Positions 16,532 through 25,675 of a stretch of DNA of 41,683 nt are shown here, in pieces (the first letter of the stretch is position 1; each line of letters starts with the position of its first letter). Source of the stretch: Gloeobacterales cyanobacterium ES-bin-313. GTDB taxonomy: Bacteria; Cyanobacteriota; Cyanobacteriia; Gloeobacterales; Gloeobacteraceae. The position numbers and the translations under genes are program-made. The notes under the pieces were generated by a model, which did not search any database, was not told the DNA's origin, and worked only from the letters and a program-made list of their open reading frames with translations. Where the stretch lies: the NCBI GenBank assembly GCA_014379585.1, contig JACMLN010000021.1, forward strand, positions 1 through 41,683, read 5' to 3'.

Positions 16532-19500
16532 CTAGATCAGTGCTTCTATGGTTTGGATGAGTTGATCGAGATTTACAGGCTTGTTGATATGTTGCTGATA
16601 GCCACAGTTCAAAGCCTTCTGAATGTCCTCTGTTCTTGCATAAGCACTCAAGGCAATCGCTGGAATCTGCCCGCCTTTTTCGGGCGAGAGAGAACGCAGC
16701 GCCTGCAAGAAAGCATATCCGTCCATCTCTGGCATACCGATGTCACTTACCAAAACATCGACTTGAAAGGTCTGTAAACAAGCTAAAGCCTCAGCAGCAG
16801 ATGCAACATGGATGACTTCTGAACCGTGTAGCTCCAATACCGTTGTGAGCAATTCGCGGCTATCTAGATCATCATCGACCACAAGCACGCGAACTCCAGG
16901 CAGTTGCATTCCCTGTTTGCTTAAATGTTCTGGTTGTTCCCCCGGTATTTCAGCGTTTAGTAAAGGCAATTGGACTGTAAAAGTCGCTCCTTGCCCCTCG
17001 CCTTTGCTGAAAGCAAAGATCGTGCCCCCATGAGCCTCAACCAGTGTGCGAACGATGGCAAGCCCTAAACCTAAACCACCATACTTGCGCGTCGTTGAAG
17101 CATCTTCTTGGCGAAACGACTCAAAAATGTAGGGCAGAAAACTAGGATCCATGCCTTTACCAGTATCACGAACCGTAATTTGTGCCTGATTCTCTACCTG
17201 TTCTAATCGAATGTTGATTTGCCCATGGCTAGGCGTAAATTTGACTGCGTTAGACAGCAAGTTCCAAACAACTTGCTGGAGTCGCGCTGCATCCCCAGAA
17301 ACTTGACAAATCGCCGACAAATCAGTGTGAATCAGGATCGATTTAGCAGTGGCTGCTGACCTCACAGTATCTAGCGCTGCCTGGATGACAAACACCAGAT
17401 TGACAGTCGCCACATCCATACCGAGTTTGCCACGGAGGATTTTAGAAATATCGAGGAGATCATCAATCAGTTGAGCTTGTAATCTGGCACTGCGCTCGAT
17501 GATGGCGTAGGCTTCTGCTGTTTTCGTTTCATCAAGCTTCCGGATTTGCAACAACTGTGTCCAGCCCAAAATGGGATTGAGTGGCGCTCTTAGCTCGTGG
17601 GAGAGAATGGCAAGAAACTCATCTTTAATGCGATTGGCGGTTTCAGCAGTTTCCCTCGCTCTTTGTTCACGGTGTAGAAGCTGTTCACGCACAGTTTCGA
17701 TTTGCTTAAGCTCCGTCACATCTCTAAAGTAAATAGTGATACCAGATGCAGCAGGGTATGTGTGGACTTCGTACCAACGATCGTGGTCAGGATAGAACGA
17801 AACGATCACCGATTCAATCTGCTCATTGGCAGTCCGATAGTACGCTTTCTCGAATTCGCTTCCGAAGAGGCCAGCATATTCTTCCCAGATGATCTTGCCA
17901 AGTAAATCGCCTGGTGTGCGATTCAGTAAGCTTTCTGCCTGCTTGTTCACGTAGGTAAACTGCCATTCATGATCTAGAGCAAAGAATGCTTCGCTAATAC
18001 TCTCTAAAATATTGCGACTCTGCTCTTCACTCGCCTGCAGAGCTTGCTCAGAGCGCTTGCGATCAGTAATATCTTTAAAGACAACAGCAACTTTTCGCTC
18101 CTCTGGTCTTCCAGTCCGACAGGCATCGACATCAAACCAACGATGCATTGCCTCTGCACGATTCTCAAAACGAACCGATTCACCTGTCAGAGCAACTTGA
18201 CCGTAAGTCTTTACCCAGTGTTCTTCAAGATCGGGCACTAACTGACGCGCTGTTTTACCGATAGCTTGACGAAGCCCCGTTTGTTCTTCAAAGACAGGAT
18301 TGACTTCCAAAAACCGATAATCGTACGGTGTGTTGTTCTCATCAAAAAGTACTTCGATAATGCAAAAGCCTTCATCGATCGATTCAAATAGTGTGCGATA
18401 GCGTTCCTCCGATTGGCGCAGGGCATCTACAGCTTGGATTCGCTCAGTAATGTCAATACAAGAGCCGATATAACCCAAGAATTCTCCTTCTGGTGTAAGT
18501 CTGGGTGTACCCGCATCCAAAACCCAACCGTATTCGCCATCAAAGCGCCTAAGACGATAATCCATCTCAAAAGAAATACGCTGATCAAAAGCAGTCGTGT
18601 ATGTGTCAAAACAGCGTTGCAAGTCATCAGGATGTACCCCTTCTACCCAGCCATTGCCCAATTCTTGCTCCATCGTCCGTCCAGTGAAGCGCAGCCAAGG
18701 CCGATTGAAGTAGTAACAGAGCTTATCGATGCCTGACATCCACACGAGCATTGGTGCTGAATCTGCTAACTGCCGAAAGCGTTCTTCACTTTCTCGCAGG
18801 GCGGCCTCGGCTTGCTTGCGATCAGTAATATCCATGACAGTGCCGGCCATGCGGCAGGGTTCACCTGCTGCATCATAAAAACCGCGACCACAAGCCAGGA
18901 TCCACCGCACTGTACTGTCGGGGTGGATGGTGCGATACTCCTGATGAAATTCAAGATGATCGCGAAGAGCAAGCCTCCCTGCCTCATAAACTTGCTGGCG
19001 ATCATCTGGATGCAAAGCTTCTACATGCCACTCATAAGTCACGGCAAAGTCATGCGGCAGCCCAAACATCTCCTTGCAACGATCATCCCACGTAAGAATT
19101 TCGTTCTTCAAATCCCAATCCCAGATGCCTTGCCTCGCACCTGCCAATGCCATTTGCAGGCGCTTTTCACTCTCTAAATAAGAATCCTCAGCGTGTTTAC
19201 GAGCGGTTTCAGTGTGCTTTGCTTCAGTAATATCGGATCCAAAGACTGTTAGCCCACTGTTTGAGGGATAAATGCGATGGCTATACCAACGATTCCAAGG
19301 TAAATAAAAATATTCAGCCTGAATAGGCACTTGCTCAACCATGGCCTGATGAAATTGATGATAAATATCGGTATCTACACTATCTGGAAAAAGTTCCCAA
19401 ATGTTGTGGCCGAGAATCTGTTCACGCTCCATGCCAATAATTTCGTACAGACGATCATTTGCGTAGGTGAAGCACCAGTGGCGGTCAATGACGTAAAAAG

Positions 19501-20128
19501 CCTCACTAATGCTCGATAATATCGTTTCAACTTGCTGTTTAGCGGCTTCTGCTTCCAATTGAAGTGCTTGCTCCCGCTGCATTTCCTTCTGCTCTTGTTG
19601 TCCCTGTCTCCCATTGACCTCTCCATGCACATTGGGAATTTGCCGTTGTGGATCAACATTCCGGTGAATCTGTAAACTCTCTGTCACATCCTCAACTTGC
19701 TGAATGATGTGCGTTATCTCTTTGTTCTCATCGCACAAAGGAAAGCTGATCGACGTCCAATAACGCTCCTCGAAGCCATCTCCATCCGTCGCAAGGCGAG
19801 GAATGCGATACTTTTGCGCCTCCATCTTTTCGGGCTGATGGTGCTCTAGCACGGACTCTAGAGACGCAAGTAAAGACTGCAATTCATTCCCACTAGAATC
19901 ACCAAAATAGGCTGGAAAGATTTCTAATAGATTGCGGCCTACAATTTCTTCTCGCTTTGATCGGATTGCTTGGAAATAAGCATCGCTGCCTCCAACAATA
20001 GCCAAATCGAGCGAGTAGACGACGTACAGCCCTGGCAGTGACTCGAATAAAGTTTGGAAGTTCAGCTTCGTATTCACCGTCATGTCTTGAGTTACCGTCT
20101 TTACTTCTTCATTTTGAAAAATACGCAT
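16532..20128 (-). CDS. Soluble hybrid histidine kinase with about six PAS domains and a receiver
   Basis: 1198 residues without signal peptide or membrane spans, so a cytosolic sensor. About six PAS/PAC units fill residues 20-800, several ending in D-I/V-T-x-x-K/R linkers such as VMDITDRKQAE, CIDITERIQAV and FKDITDRKRSE. HisKA carries the phospho-acceptor His844 in ILSHELRAPLNPI. The HATPase domain has the N box NLLSNAVKF (Asn960), DTGKGM and GLGLGLAIV. A C-terminal receiver (1079-1198) has the DDD pocket and phospho-acceptor Asp1129 in VSDIGMPEMDG, with Lys in NKPVNL. Phosphate should pass from His844 to Asp1129 and on to an unlinked partner, since no separate response regulator is nearby. 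The third and fourth PAS units resemble PAS_3. The ligand is unknown. Confidence 0.93.
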   Translation of the reverse strand: MRIFQNEEVKTVTQDMTVNTKLNFQTLFESLPGLYVVYSLDLAIVGGSDAYFQAIRSKREEIVGRNLLEIFPAYFGDSSGNELQSLLASLESVLEHHQPEKMEAQKYRIPRLATDGDGFEERYWTSISFPLCDENKEITHIIQQVEDVTESLQIHRNVDPQRQIPNVHGEVNGRQGQQEQKEMQREQALQLEAEAAKQQVETILSSISEAFYVIDRHWCFTYANDRLYEIIGMEREQILGHNIWELFPDSVDTDIYHQFHQAMVEQVPIQAEYFYLPWNRWYSHRIYPSNSGLTVFGSDITEAKHTETARKHAEDSYLESEKRLQMALAGARQGIWDWDLKNEILTWDDRCKEMFGLPHDFAVTYEWHVEALHPDDRQQVYEAGRLALRDHLEFHQEYRTIHPDSTVRWILACGRGFYDAAGEPCRMAGTVMDITDRKQAEAALRESEERFRQLADSAPMLVWMSGIDKLCYYFNRPWLRFTGRTMEQELGNGWVEGVHPDDLQRCFDTYTTAFDQRISFEMDYRLRRFDGEYGWVLDAGTPRLTPEGEFLGYIGSCIDITERIQAVDALRQSEERYRTLFESIDEGFCIIEVLFDENNTPYDYRFLEVNPVFEEQTGLRQAIGKTARQLVPDLEEHWVKTYGQVALTGESVRFENRAEAMHRWFDVDACRTGRPEERKVAVVFKDITDRKRSEQALQASEEQSRNILESISEAFFALDHEWQFTYVNKQAESLLNRTPGDLLGKIIWEEYAGLFGSEFEKAYYRTANEQIESVIVSFYPDHDRWYEVHTYPAASGITIYFRDVTELKQIETVREQLLHREQRARETAETANRIKDEFLAILSHELRAPLNPILGWTQLLQIRKLDETKTAEAYAIIERSARLQAQLIDDLLDISKILRGKLGMDVATVNLVFVIQAALDTVRSAATAKSILIHTDLSAICQVSGDAARLQQVVWNLLSNAVKFTPSHGQINIRLEQVENQAQITVRDTGKGMDPSFLPYIFESFRQEDASTTRKYGGLGLGLAIVRTLVEAHGGTIFAFSKGEGQGATFTVQLPLLNAEIPGEQPEHLSKQGMQLPGVRVLVVDDDLDSRELLTTVLELHGSEVIHVASAAEALACLQTFQVDVLVSDIGMPEMDGYAFLQALRSLSPEKGGQIPAIALSAYARTEDIQKALNCGYQQHINKPVNLDQLIQTIEALI

Positions 20129-20632
20129 GCATAGACTCTAGTCAGTTTGTGTCCGGCCACTCCTGGCAGATCCTTCGCCATCCCCTTTCAATGGCTCAGA
20201 AGCTAAAACGCCTCCACTTTCCTAATAACTTATTCTAGGCATTGCTTCAACGATCTTGCACCAGGAAGAAGATGTATTGTTTTAGGTTTAATGAATTAAA
20301 TCCGCAATTTCCACTGGTACCGATTCACCTCATGTTTTAGGACGATGTATTCATGGTGCTGAACGAAACATAGGCTAAATAGCATAACGCCTGTACTATC
20401 TCTAGATAGATATTTTGAGCGGGTCTTACCTTAGAGTGGCATTGTTCATACCCAAATGGACGAGAGCTGAATGCGCCAACCCTTCAGCACACCATCGAGG
20501 GAAATTTCTGCATCTTCACGGGAGGGTGTTCAACTTGGAAAATGGGACTATGACACTCCTTGCATCAGGCACGAGCTACCAGTGGAGCAAGAGTAAAATC
20601 GACCCCTATCGCTGTATCTTGCTGATGCAGGG
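20129..20632. other. 500-nt gap without a clear gene
   Basis: Lies between the permease stop and the start of the hybrid kinase gene, both on the minus strand, so it should contain the kinase promoter. A 73-codon plus-strand frame (20415-20636, TTG start) overlaps the end of the permease gene and resembles no family I know. I see no RNA gene and no strong hairpin. Confidence 0.4.
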
Positions 20633-21412
20633 CTAAAACTCGCGGCGGGAAAAGATAGTAATCGCTAAACCCAGCAAGATCCCTGTGTAGAGAAGACCAT
20701 AAATCCCGTTGTTGAATAGGTCTGCACTGACTGGCACTTGGCCGAACACCGCATCATTGCGCAGATTCAATCTTTCAAGATCTGGCAAAACAATGTACAT
20801 GGCGCGAGTGAACTGTTCGACGGACGCACTCTTGGAAATTGCTCCCAATTTGAGCAAGTCCTGAGTAAAGTGACCGACTAAGTAGAGCGAAAAAGTGAAG
20901 ATCGAAGCCATGACGGAGCTTGCGAACGTTCCGAAGAAAAGAGCCGCAGCGACGATTAGCAGGAGTTCGAGGTAGGCGAAAAGCACGGACAATAGTAGGG
21001 GGCCGACGATGTTATCGATAGGGACATGCTCAAGGGCAATCACGCCGAAAAAGCAAAGACTCATCAACATGAGTAAGACACCAATGACCGCCGAGAGCCC
21101 CAAGTGCTTGCCAACGATGAATTCGGCGCGACCTAGGGGTTTCGCCACCAAGATAAAGATCGTTCGCTTGTCGATCTCCTTACTGAGCAGACTCGTTCCT
21201 AAAAAGACGGCGACGACGAGGCCAAATAGATGGATGACCCCTAAGCCCAGATCGAGGATCAGTTTGTACTCTGCTCCAGCGCTCAAGTCCGGCAAAAGCC
21301 TTGCCCCAAGCAGAAGTAGGACAGCAAAAAAGACGATCAGCAGCAAGATCCGGTCGCGGATCGTCTCCCGGAAAACATTCGAAGCAACAGCCCAGACGCG
21401 AATCGCGTTCAT
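20633..21412 (-). CDS. ABC-2 type transporter permease, NosY-like
   Basis: 259-residue inner-membrane protein with about six spans, from ILLLIVFFAVLLLLGARLL (residues 22-40) to GLLYTGILLGLAITIF near the end. The cytosolic motif SKEIDKRTIFILVAKPLGRAEF after TM2 is typical of ABC-2 permeases of the NosY / multicopper-maturation group, which export unknown substrates or lipids. The cognate ATPase is not in this window, so it must be encoded elsewhere. The gene follows the zinc-ribbon gene by 57 nt on the same strand and may be the last member of the alpha ribosomal transcript. The substrate is unknown. Confidence 0.85.
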   Translation of the reverse strand: MNAIRVWAVASNVFRETIRDRILLLIVFFAVLLLLGARLLPDLSAGAEYKLILDLGLGVIHLFGLVVAVFLGTSLLSKEIDKRTIFILVAKPLGRAEFIVGKHLGLSAVIGVLLMLMSLCFFGVIALEHVPIDNIVGPLLLSVLFAYLELLLIVAAALFFGTFASSVMASIFTFSLYLVGHFTQDLLKLGAISKSASVEQFTRAMYIVLPDLERLNLRNDAVFGQVPVSADLFNNGIYGLLYTGILLGLAITIFSRREF

Positions 21413-21469
21413 CGTTTTACAAACAACATCTCTCTTTAGGGTGCCGCACTTTTTGCGAAAGACAACAGA

Positions 21470-21844
21470 CTAAGAGATCAAGTAGGTGACAAAAAAGTTC
21501 TTTACGTTGGCCAACAAGCCTTTTTGGCGGAGGCGATCCAACTCCCCACCGTCGAGCCAACGCCCTGCACAGGTAGGACAAATATCAATTTCAATATCAG
21601 CAGCCTTGAGATCTTTGATCATCACCAGAGTTTTGCCGTCGCGAGGACAACTGAGGGGCACAATGGTGCGCAAGCCACCGGGTTTGCCAGTAATTTTGAG
21701 GTCGCCTAAGTTTGTTTGTTCGACGAGGGCTTTCATTTCACCGATATCGCACCAGATCCCCAGACATTCTTCGCACTGATCGACTTCGAGATCCTCAATT
21801 TTGACTGTCTTTAGGTCATAGATTGTGCAACGTGGACATTTCAT
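21470..21844 (-). CDS. Duplicated TFIIB-type zinc-ribbon protein
   Basis: 124 residues with two zf-TFIIB-like modules. The first has Cys3, Cys6, Cys24 and Cys27 (MKCPRC and VDQCEECLGIWCDIGEM). The second has Cys66 and Cys89/Cys92 (CPRDGKTL and DICPTCAGRWLDGGEL). The C-x-G-x-W-x-D-x-G-E-[LM] tail after each module is the family signature. The molecular role of this bacterial family is not established; metal binding is very likely. Its ATG overlaps the truA stop (ATGA), so the two are translationally coupled at the end of the ribosomal cluster. Confidence 0.85.
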   Translation of the reverse strand: MKCPRCTIYDLKTVKIEDLEVDQCEECLGIWCDIGEMKALVEQTNLGDLKITGKPGGLRTIVPLSCPRDGKTLVMIKDLKAADIEIDICPTCAGRWLDGGELDRLRQKGLLANVKNFFVTYLIS

Positions 21845-22671
21845 ATATTGCGCTCCTCGCGATTGCCAGCACTAGTATGCCATCCCTTTTCCTTTTCTAA
21901 GAAGGGATCTTGTGGGTACCCAACTGCGATTAAACTCAATCCCTGGGGTGGGGCTGCGTACTTGACTGCATCGCGGTTTCCAGATTTCCAAAGTTCGGCA
22001 AAAGCCTCAGGACTCCAGCGCCCACTGCCCACTTCAGCGAGGGATCCGACTAAGAGGCGCATCATCCCATACAAAAAACTGTTGGCGCGCACCTGGATAA
22101 AAATCCTGTCTTCCTGGGCGGTGCAGTGTGCGAAGTGGACATGGACGAGGGAATGGGCGCGCAGGGATCCAGTCCGTCGAAAGGCGCGCAGGTCATGATC
22201 GCGGCCTTCAAGACTAGAAAGGGCAAGATCCATGGCTTCCACGTCGAGGCGGCAATACGGATAGAACCAGCTATGCCCGCGCACAAAAAGTTCGGGTGTT
22301 TTGCTGTTGTGGATCATGTAGCGATATTCCCGCCAGATCGCCGTAAATCGGGCATGCCAGTAATCATCGACGTAAGCAGCAGCTCGAACAACGACATCAT
22401 CAGGCAAGACTCCATTGAGAGCACGCACCCAGATTTCGGCGGGTAGGAGCTTTGTCGTCTTGAAGTGAATGACTTGCCCACTGGCATGAACACCCGTGTC
22501 CGTGCGACCCGCACCGTAGCAGCGCACAGGATGGCGCGCAATCTTGGTAAGCGCTTCCTCCATGACCAGTTGCACAGTGCGCTGCTTGGGTTGCCATTGC
22601 CAACCAAAAAATCCAGTACCGAGATACTGGATCTTGAGGGCGACCCGCTGAGGTTCTACAGCCTGGTCCAT
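21841..22671 (-). CDS. truA: tRNA pseudouridine synthase A
   Basis: Converts uridines at positions 38-40 of the anticodon arm of many tRNAs to pseudouridine. It is 276 residues, normal length. The catalytic aspartate is Asp58 in GAGRTDTGVHASGQV, and FFGWQWQP and NSFLYGMMRLLVG are conserved TruA segments. It sits 12 nt after rplQ, the common cyanobacterial position for truA, and overlaps the zinc-ribbon gene by 4 nt. The rplM-rpsI genes that usually follow truA in cyanobacteria are absent here. Confidence 0.97.
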   Translation of the reverse strand: MDQAVEPQRVALKIQYLGTGFFGWQWQPKQRTVQLVMEEALTKIARHPVRCYGAGRTDTGVHASGQVIHFKTTKLLPAEIWVRALNGVLPDDVVVRAAAYVDDYWHARFTAIWREYRYMIHNSKTPELFVRGHSWFYPYCRLDVEAMDLALSSLEGRDHDLRAFRRTGSLRAHSLVHVHFAHCTAQEDRIFIQVRANSFLYGMMRLLVGSLAEVGSGRWSPEAFAELWKSGNRDAVKYAAPPQGLSLIAVGYPQDPFLEKEKGWHTSAGNREERNI

Positions 22672-22683
22672 AAATGGCAGTTC

Positions 22684-23034
22684 TTAGACGAGACGGATAA
22701 CAGCCATCGGCGCATTGTCGCCGCGACGGTTCACCGTGCGCAAGATGCGCGTGTAGCCACCAGCGCGGGAGCCGTAGCGTTCAGGCACCGCTGCGAACAG
22801 CGATTGCACCAGCTCTTGATCGTAGAGCACAGCCCCTGCCATGCGACGGGCCGAAAGTGTACCGTCCTTGGCCAAGGTAATCATCTTCTCGGCTTCAGAA
22901 CGAATCACTTTGGCGCGGGTGAGGGTCGTGGTGATCTCGCCGTGGCGCAACAGGGCAGTGGTCAAAGCCCGGATTAGGGCTTTGCGCTGGTCGGCTGCTC
23001 GACCAAGTTTGGGAACACGACAACGGTGTCTCAT
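22684..23034 (-). CDS. rplQ: Large-subunit ribosomal protein L17
   Basis: 116 residues, starting [29 protein letters not shown] with the conserved H-x(4)-LGR region of bL17 near the peptide exit of the 50S subunit. [23 protein letters not shown] is the usual C-terminus. It begins 2 nt after the rpoA stop, so the two are tightly coupled. Confidence 0.98.
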   Translation of the reverse strand: MRHRCRVPKLGRAADQRKALIRALTTALLRHGEITTTLTRAKVIRSEAEKMITLAKDGTLSARRMAGAVLYDQELVQSLFAAVPERYGSRAGGYTRILRTVNRRGDNAPMAVIRLV

Positions 23035-23036
23035 AG

Positions 23037-23981
23037 CTAATTCCTTGAGGGTTTATCTTTGGGCAGGCTCAAGCCCAATTTATCTTGGAGTGCTTCGATC
23101 ACTTCTTCTGCGGACTTCTGGCCGAAGTTTTTGATCTCAAGGAGATCTTCTTCGGTGTATTCCAGTAAGTCAGCAACAGTATTGATTTGGGCACGCTTGA
23201 GACAGTTGTACGCGCGGACAGACAGTTGCAATTCTTCGATAGGAATCTGGCTTGCTGTGTCTTTGGGGCGTTGGGTTGGTTCAATCGGCGCTTCAAAGGT
23301 GATCTCTTGGAGCGGGCGCAGTTGGTCTACCAAGATTTTGGCGGCTTGGGAGAGCGCTTCTTGGGGACTCAAGGAACCACACGTCCAAATTTCGAGGGTG
23401 AGATGATCTTGCTCGATATTGCTGGCGTTGCGGGAGTTGTGAACCGTCGAATTGACCTTGCGCACAGGCATGAAGATTGCATCAATGGAAAGATAATCGA
23501 TTGCCGCTCCGTCTTCGCTGCCGCGATCGAGAGCACGATAGCCTTTGCCACGCTCGATTTGAAACTCCATTTCCAGTTCGCCATCTTCTGCAAGAGTCGC
23601 GATGTAGTGGCGTGGGTGAATCACCTCAACCTCACCAGGTAATTCCAGATCCGAGGCGGTAACCCGCTTCGGGCCTTGCACTGAGAGGCGACCAATTTGA
23701 ACTTCATCGCTGTAGGAACGCAAAACCAGTTCCTTCATGTTCAGCAAGATATCTAAAACATCCTCGCGGATGCCCTTGATCGTGGCAAATTCGTGGTTTA
23801 CGCCAGTGATCCGCACTGCTGTAACCGCAGCACCTGTCAAATTAGAAAGCAAAACCCGACGTAGAGCGGTTCCCAAGGTCGTGCCCTGACCACGATCTAG
23901 CGGCTCAAGAACAAATTTGCCATATTGGCCGTTGTCGGCCTCGGTTCGTGTCTCCACGCACTCGATTGTGTACTGTACCAT
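23037..23981 (-). CDS. rpoA: RNA polymerase alpha subunit
   Basis: 314 residues. The N-terminal assembly domain (about 1-228) includes [26 protein letters not shown], where alpha dimerises and binds beta and beta'. After a linker (about 229-245), the C-terminal domain ([28 protein letters not shown], then [16 protein letters not shown]) forms helix-hairpin-helix contacts with UP elements and activators. It lies between rpsD and rplQ in the alpha cluster. Confidence 0.98.
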   Translation of the reverse strand: MVQYTIECVETRTEADNGQYGKFVLEPLDRGQGTTLGTALRRVLLSNLTGAAVTAVRITGVNHEFATIKGIREDVLDILLNMKELVLRSYSDEVQIGRLSVQGPKRVTASDLELPGEVEVIHPRHYIATLAEDGELEMEFQIERGKGYRALDRGSEDGAAIDYLSIDAIFMPVRKVNSTVHNSRNASNIEQDHLTLEIWTCGSLSPQEALSQAAKILVDQLRPLQEITFEAPIEPTQRPKDTASQIPIEELQLSVRAYNCLKRAQINTVADLLEYTEEDLLEIKNFGQKSAEEVIEALQDKLGLSLPKDKPSRN

Positions 23982-23992
23982 CGTGCGCCTCG

Positions 23993-24613
23993 CTAACGGG
24001 AGTAGAACTCTACGATCAACAGTTCTTGAACTGGTGTATCGATATCTTCGCGCTCAGGAAGCCCCTTGACGGTGCCTGTGATCGTCTCGCGATTGCCCTC
24101 AAGCCATTTCGGCGCTGGGGGCATACTGGTCATCTCTAAGGATTCCTTGAGAAACTGGCGAGAGCTTTCTACTGCTGAGATCACATCCCCAGGACGAACT
24201 CGAAAGCTTGGAATCGAAACCCGCTTGCCATTCACGGCGAAGTGGCCGTGATTGACCCATTGACGGGCTTGGGCACGGGAAGTCGCAAAACCGAGACGAT
24301 AAACGACATTGTCTAAGCGACGTTCGAGCAATTCCAGGAACTTTGCCCCTGTGTTGCCGCTTGAGCGAGAAGCATCGGAAAAGCTGCGGCGGAACTGCTT
24401 TTCGAGCAGACCGTAGGTCCAGCGCGCTTTTTGCTTTTCTTTGAGACGAATGGCGTACTCGCTCAACTTCTGGCGAGATTGGCCATGGACACCAGGACGG
24501 AAGTTGCGCTTTTCGATGGCGCACTTTGAAGAAGAGCAGCGAATGCCCTTCAAGTAGAGTTTCATGCCAACAGCGCGGCAGAGTTTGCAAACGGGACCAG
24601 TATAGCGAGCCAT
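23993..24613 (-). CDS. rpsD: Small-subunit ribosomal protein S4
   Basis: 206 residues from MARYTGPVCKLCRAVGMKLYLKG; a longer frame opens at 24670 but its first 19 residues lack family resemblance. S4 nucleates 30S assembly by binding 16S rRNA. The S4 RNA-binding domain lies at about 95-155 (ERRLDNVVYRLGFATSRAQARQWVNHGHFAVNG). The N-terminus carries four cysteines (VCKLCR, then RCSSSKC), a zinc-binding C+ version. In E. coli S4 represses its own operon by binding a pseudoknot near the rpsM start; whether that applies here cannot be seen. Its place between rpsK and rpoA is unusual for a cyanobacterium. Confidence 0.98.
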   Translation of the reverse strand: MARYTGPVCKLCRAVGMKLYLKGIRCSSSKCAIEKRNFRPGVHGQSRQKLSEYAIRLKEKQKARWTYGLLEKQFRRSFSDASRSSGNTGAKFLELLERRLDNVVYRLGFATSRAQARQWVNHGHFAVNGKRVSIPSFRVRPGDVISAVESSRQFLKESLEMTSMPPAPKWLEGNRETITGTVKGLPEREDIDTPVQELLIVEFYSR

Positions 24614-24635
24614 GGAGAGTCGATTCCTAAAATAC

Positions 24636-25028
24636 TTAGACGCGGCGGCGCTTGGGAGGACGGCAGCCATTGTGCGGGATGGGAGTCACGTCGCGAATCA
24701 AGGTGATCTCAAGACCGACGGTTTGAAGGGCGCGGATCGCAGTTTCGCGACCAGCGCCAGGGCCACTGACCATTACTTCACACTGGCGCATTCCAGAATC
24801 AGTGGCGCGGCGGCCTGCTGACTCAGCCGCTTGTTGAGCTGCAAAGGGAGTACCCTTCTTGGCTCCTTTGAATCCGCTCGAACCCGCAGAGGCCCAGGAA
24901 ATAACATCCCCGGCAGTATCGGTGATCGTGACGATCGTGTTGTTGAAAGTGGACTGGATGTGAGCTACGCCGCTCGGGACATTGCGACGTACTTTCTTTT
25001 TCTGACCACTGCGGGTAGGTTTCGCCAT
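24636..25028 (-). CDS. rpsK: Small-subunit ribosomal protein S11
   Basis: 130 residues, normal length. [20 protein letters not shown] is the standard uS11 opening and [18 protein letters not shown] its universal C-terminus, which lies in the platform of the 30S subunit near the mRNA exit. It starts 12 nt after rpsM ends and precedes rpsD by 22 nt in the alpha cluster. Confidence 0.98.
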   Translation of the reverse strand: MAKPTRSGQKKKVRRNVPSGVAHIQSTFNNTIVTITDTAGDVISWASAGSSGFKGAKKGTPFAAQQAAESAGRRATDSGMRQCEVMVSGPGAGRETAIRALQTVGLEITLIRDVTPIPHNGCRPPKRRRV

Positions 25029-25040
25029 TCTAAAAAATCC

Positions 25041-25424
25041 TTACTTCTTCGCTGCTGCCTTCTTCTTACCTGCCACTGTCTTACGACCACCGCGCCGAGT
25101 CCGGGCGTTGGTGCGAGTGCGTTGACCGCGCACGGGCAGACCGCGCCGATGGCGACGACCGCGCAGGGAGTTAATGTCCATCAAACGCTTGATGTTGATC
25201 GTGTCGAAGCGTCTGAGATCGCCCTCAACTTGGTACTTCGCCTCGATCTCTTCGCGCAGGCTACTTACCTGCACGTCAGTCAGTTCGCGAACCCGGATGT
25301 CCGGATTGATACCCGTGGAGAGCAAAATCTGAGTGGCTCGGGCCGGACCGATGCCATAGATATAGGTTAGAGCGACCTCTACCCGCTTCTCCCGTGGAAT
25401 GTCTACACCTGCAATACGCGCCAT
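25041..25424 (-). CDS. rpsM: Small-subunit ribosomal protein S13
   Basis: 127 residues. [26 protein letters not shown] with the helix-hairpin-helix region, then [17 protein letters not shown] and NARTRRG, are diagnostic for uS13 of the 30S head, which contacts tRNA and the 50S subunit. A Lys/Ala-rich tail ends the protein. It is the second gene of the cluster, 21 nt after rpmJ. Confidence 0.98.
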   Translation of the reverse strand: MARIAGVDIPREKRVEVALTYIYGIGPARATQILLSTGINPDIRVRELTDVQVSSLREEIEAKYQVEGDLRRFDTINIKRLMDINSLRGRRHRRGLPVRGQRTRTNARTRRGGRKTVAGKKKAAAKK

Positions 25425-25445
25425 GGATGAATAAATTCCTTACAG

Positions 25446-25559
25446 TTAACCTTGCCGTTGCTTATGCTTCGGGTTCTCGCAGATCACCATGACCCGACCT
25501 TTGCGACGGATGACCCGGCATTTTTCACAGATTTTCTTGACGGACGCACGGACTTTCAT
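25446..25559 (-). CDS. rpmJ: Large-subunit ribosomal protein L36
   Basis: A 37-residue protein beginning [20 protein letters not shown] and ending NPKHKQRQG. Zinc ligands Cys11, Cys14, Cys27 and His32 are all present, so this is the zinc-binding form of bL36. It is the first gene of the alpha cluster in this window. No infA, adk or secY precedes it, unlike the usual cyanobacterial arrangement. Confidence 0.97.
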   Translation of the reverse strand: MKVRASVKKICEKCRVIRRKGRVMVICENPKHKQRQG

Positions 25560-25585
25560 GATCTGACGTAAATTGTGCAGATCCT

Positions 25586-25614
25586 AGTTTATGTAGTATC
25601 GCTTCGAGTGTCAA
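25586..25614 (-). promoter_or_regulatory. Sigma-70 promoter of the alpha ribosomal cluster
   Basis: On the minus strand a perfect -35 TTGACA (25609-25614) is followed after exactly 17 nt by TAAACT (25586-25591), a 4/6 match to the -10 consensus. Transcription would start near 25579, giving a leader of about 20 nt before the rpmJ ATG. This supports independent transcription of the cluster. Confidence 0.65.
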
Positions 25615-25675
25615 GCAATCAGCCAAAATCGCTATGGTTGCGACATGTTAAGATCTAGTTTTACCGTGTAACCCT

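Noticed and set aside
20415-20636. 73-codon plus-strand frame
   Set aside because: TTG start, overlaps the permease gene tail, no recognisable pattern.
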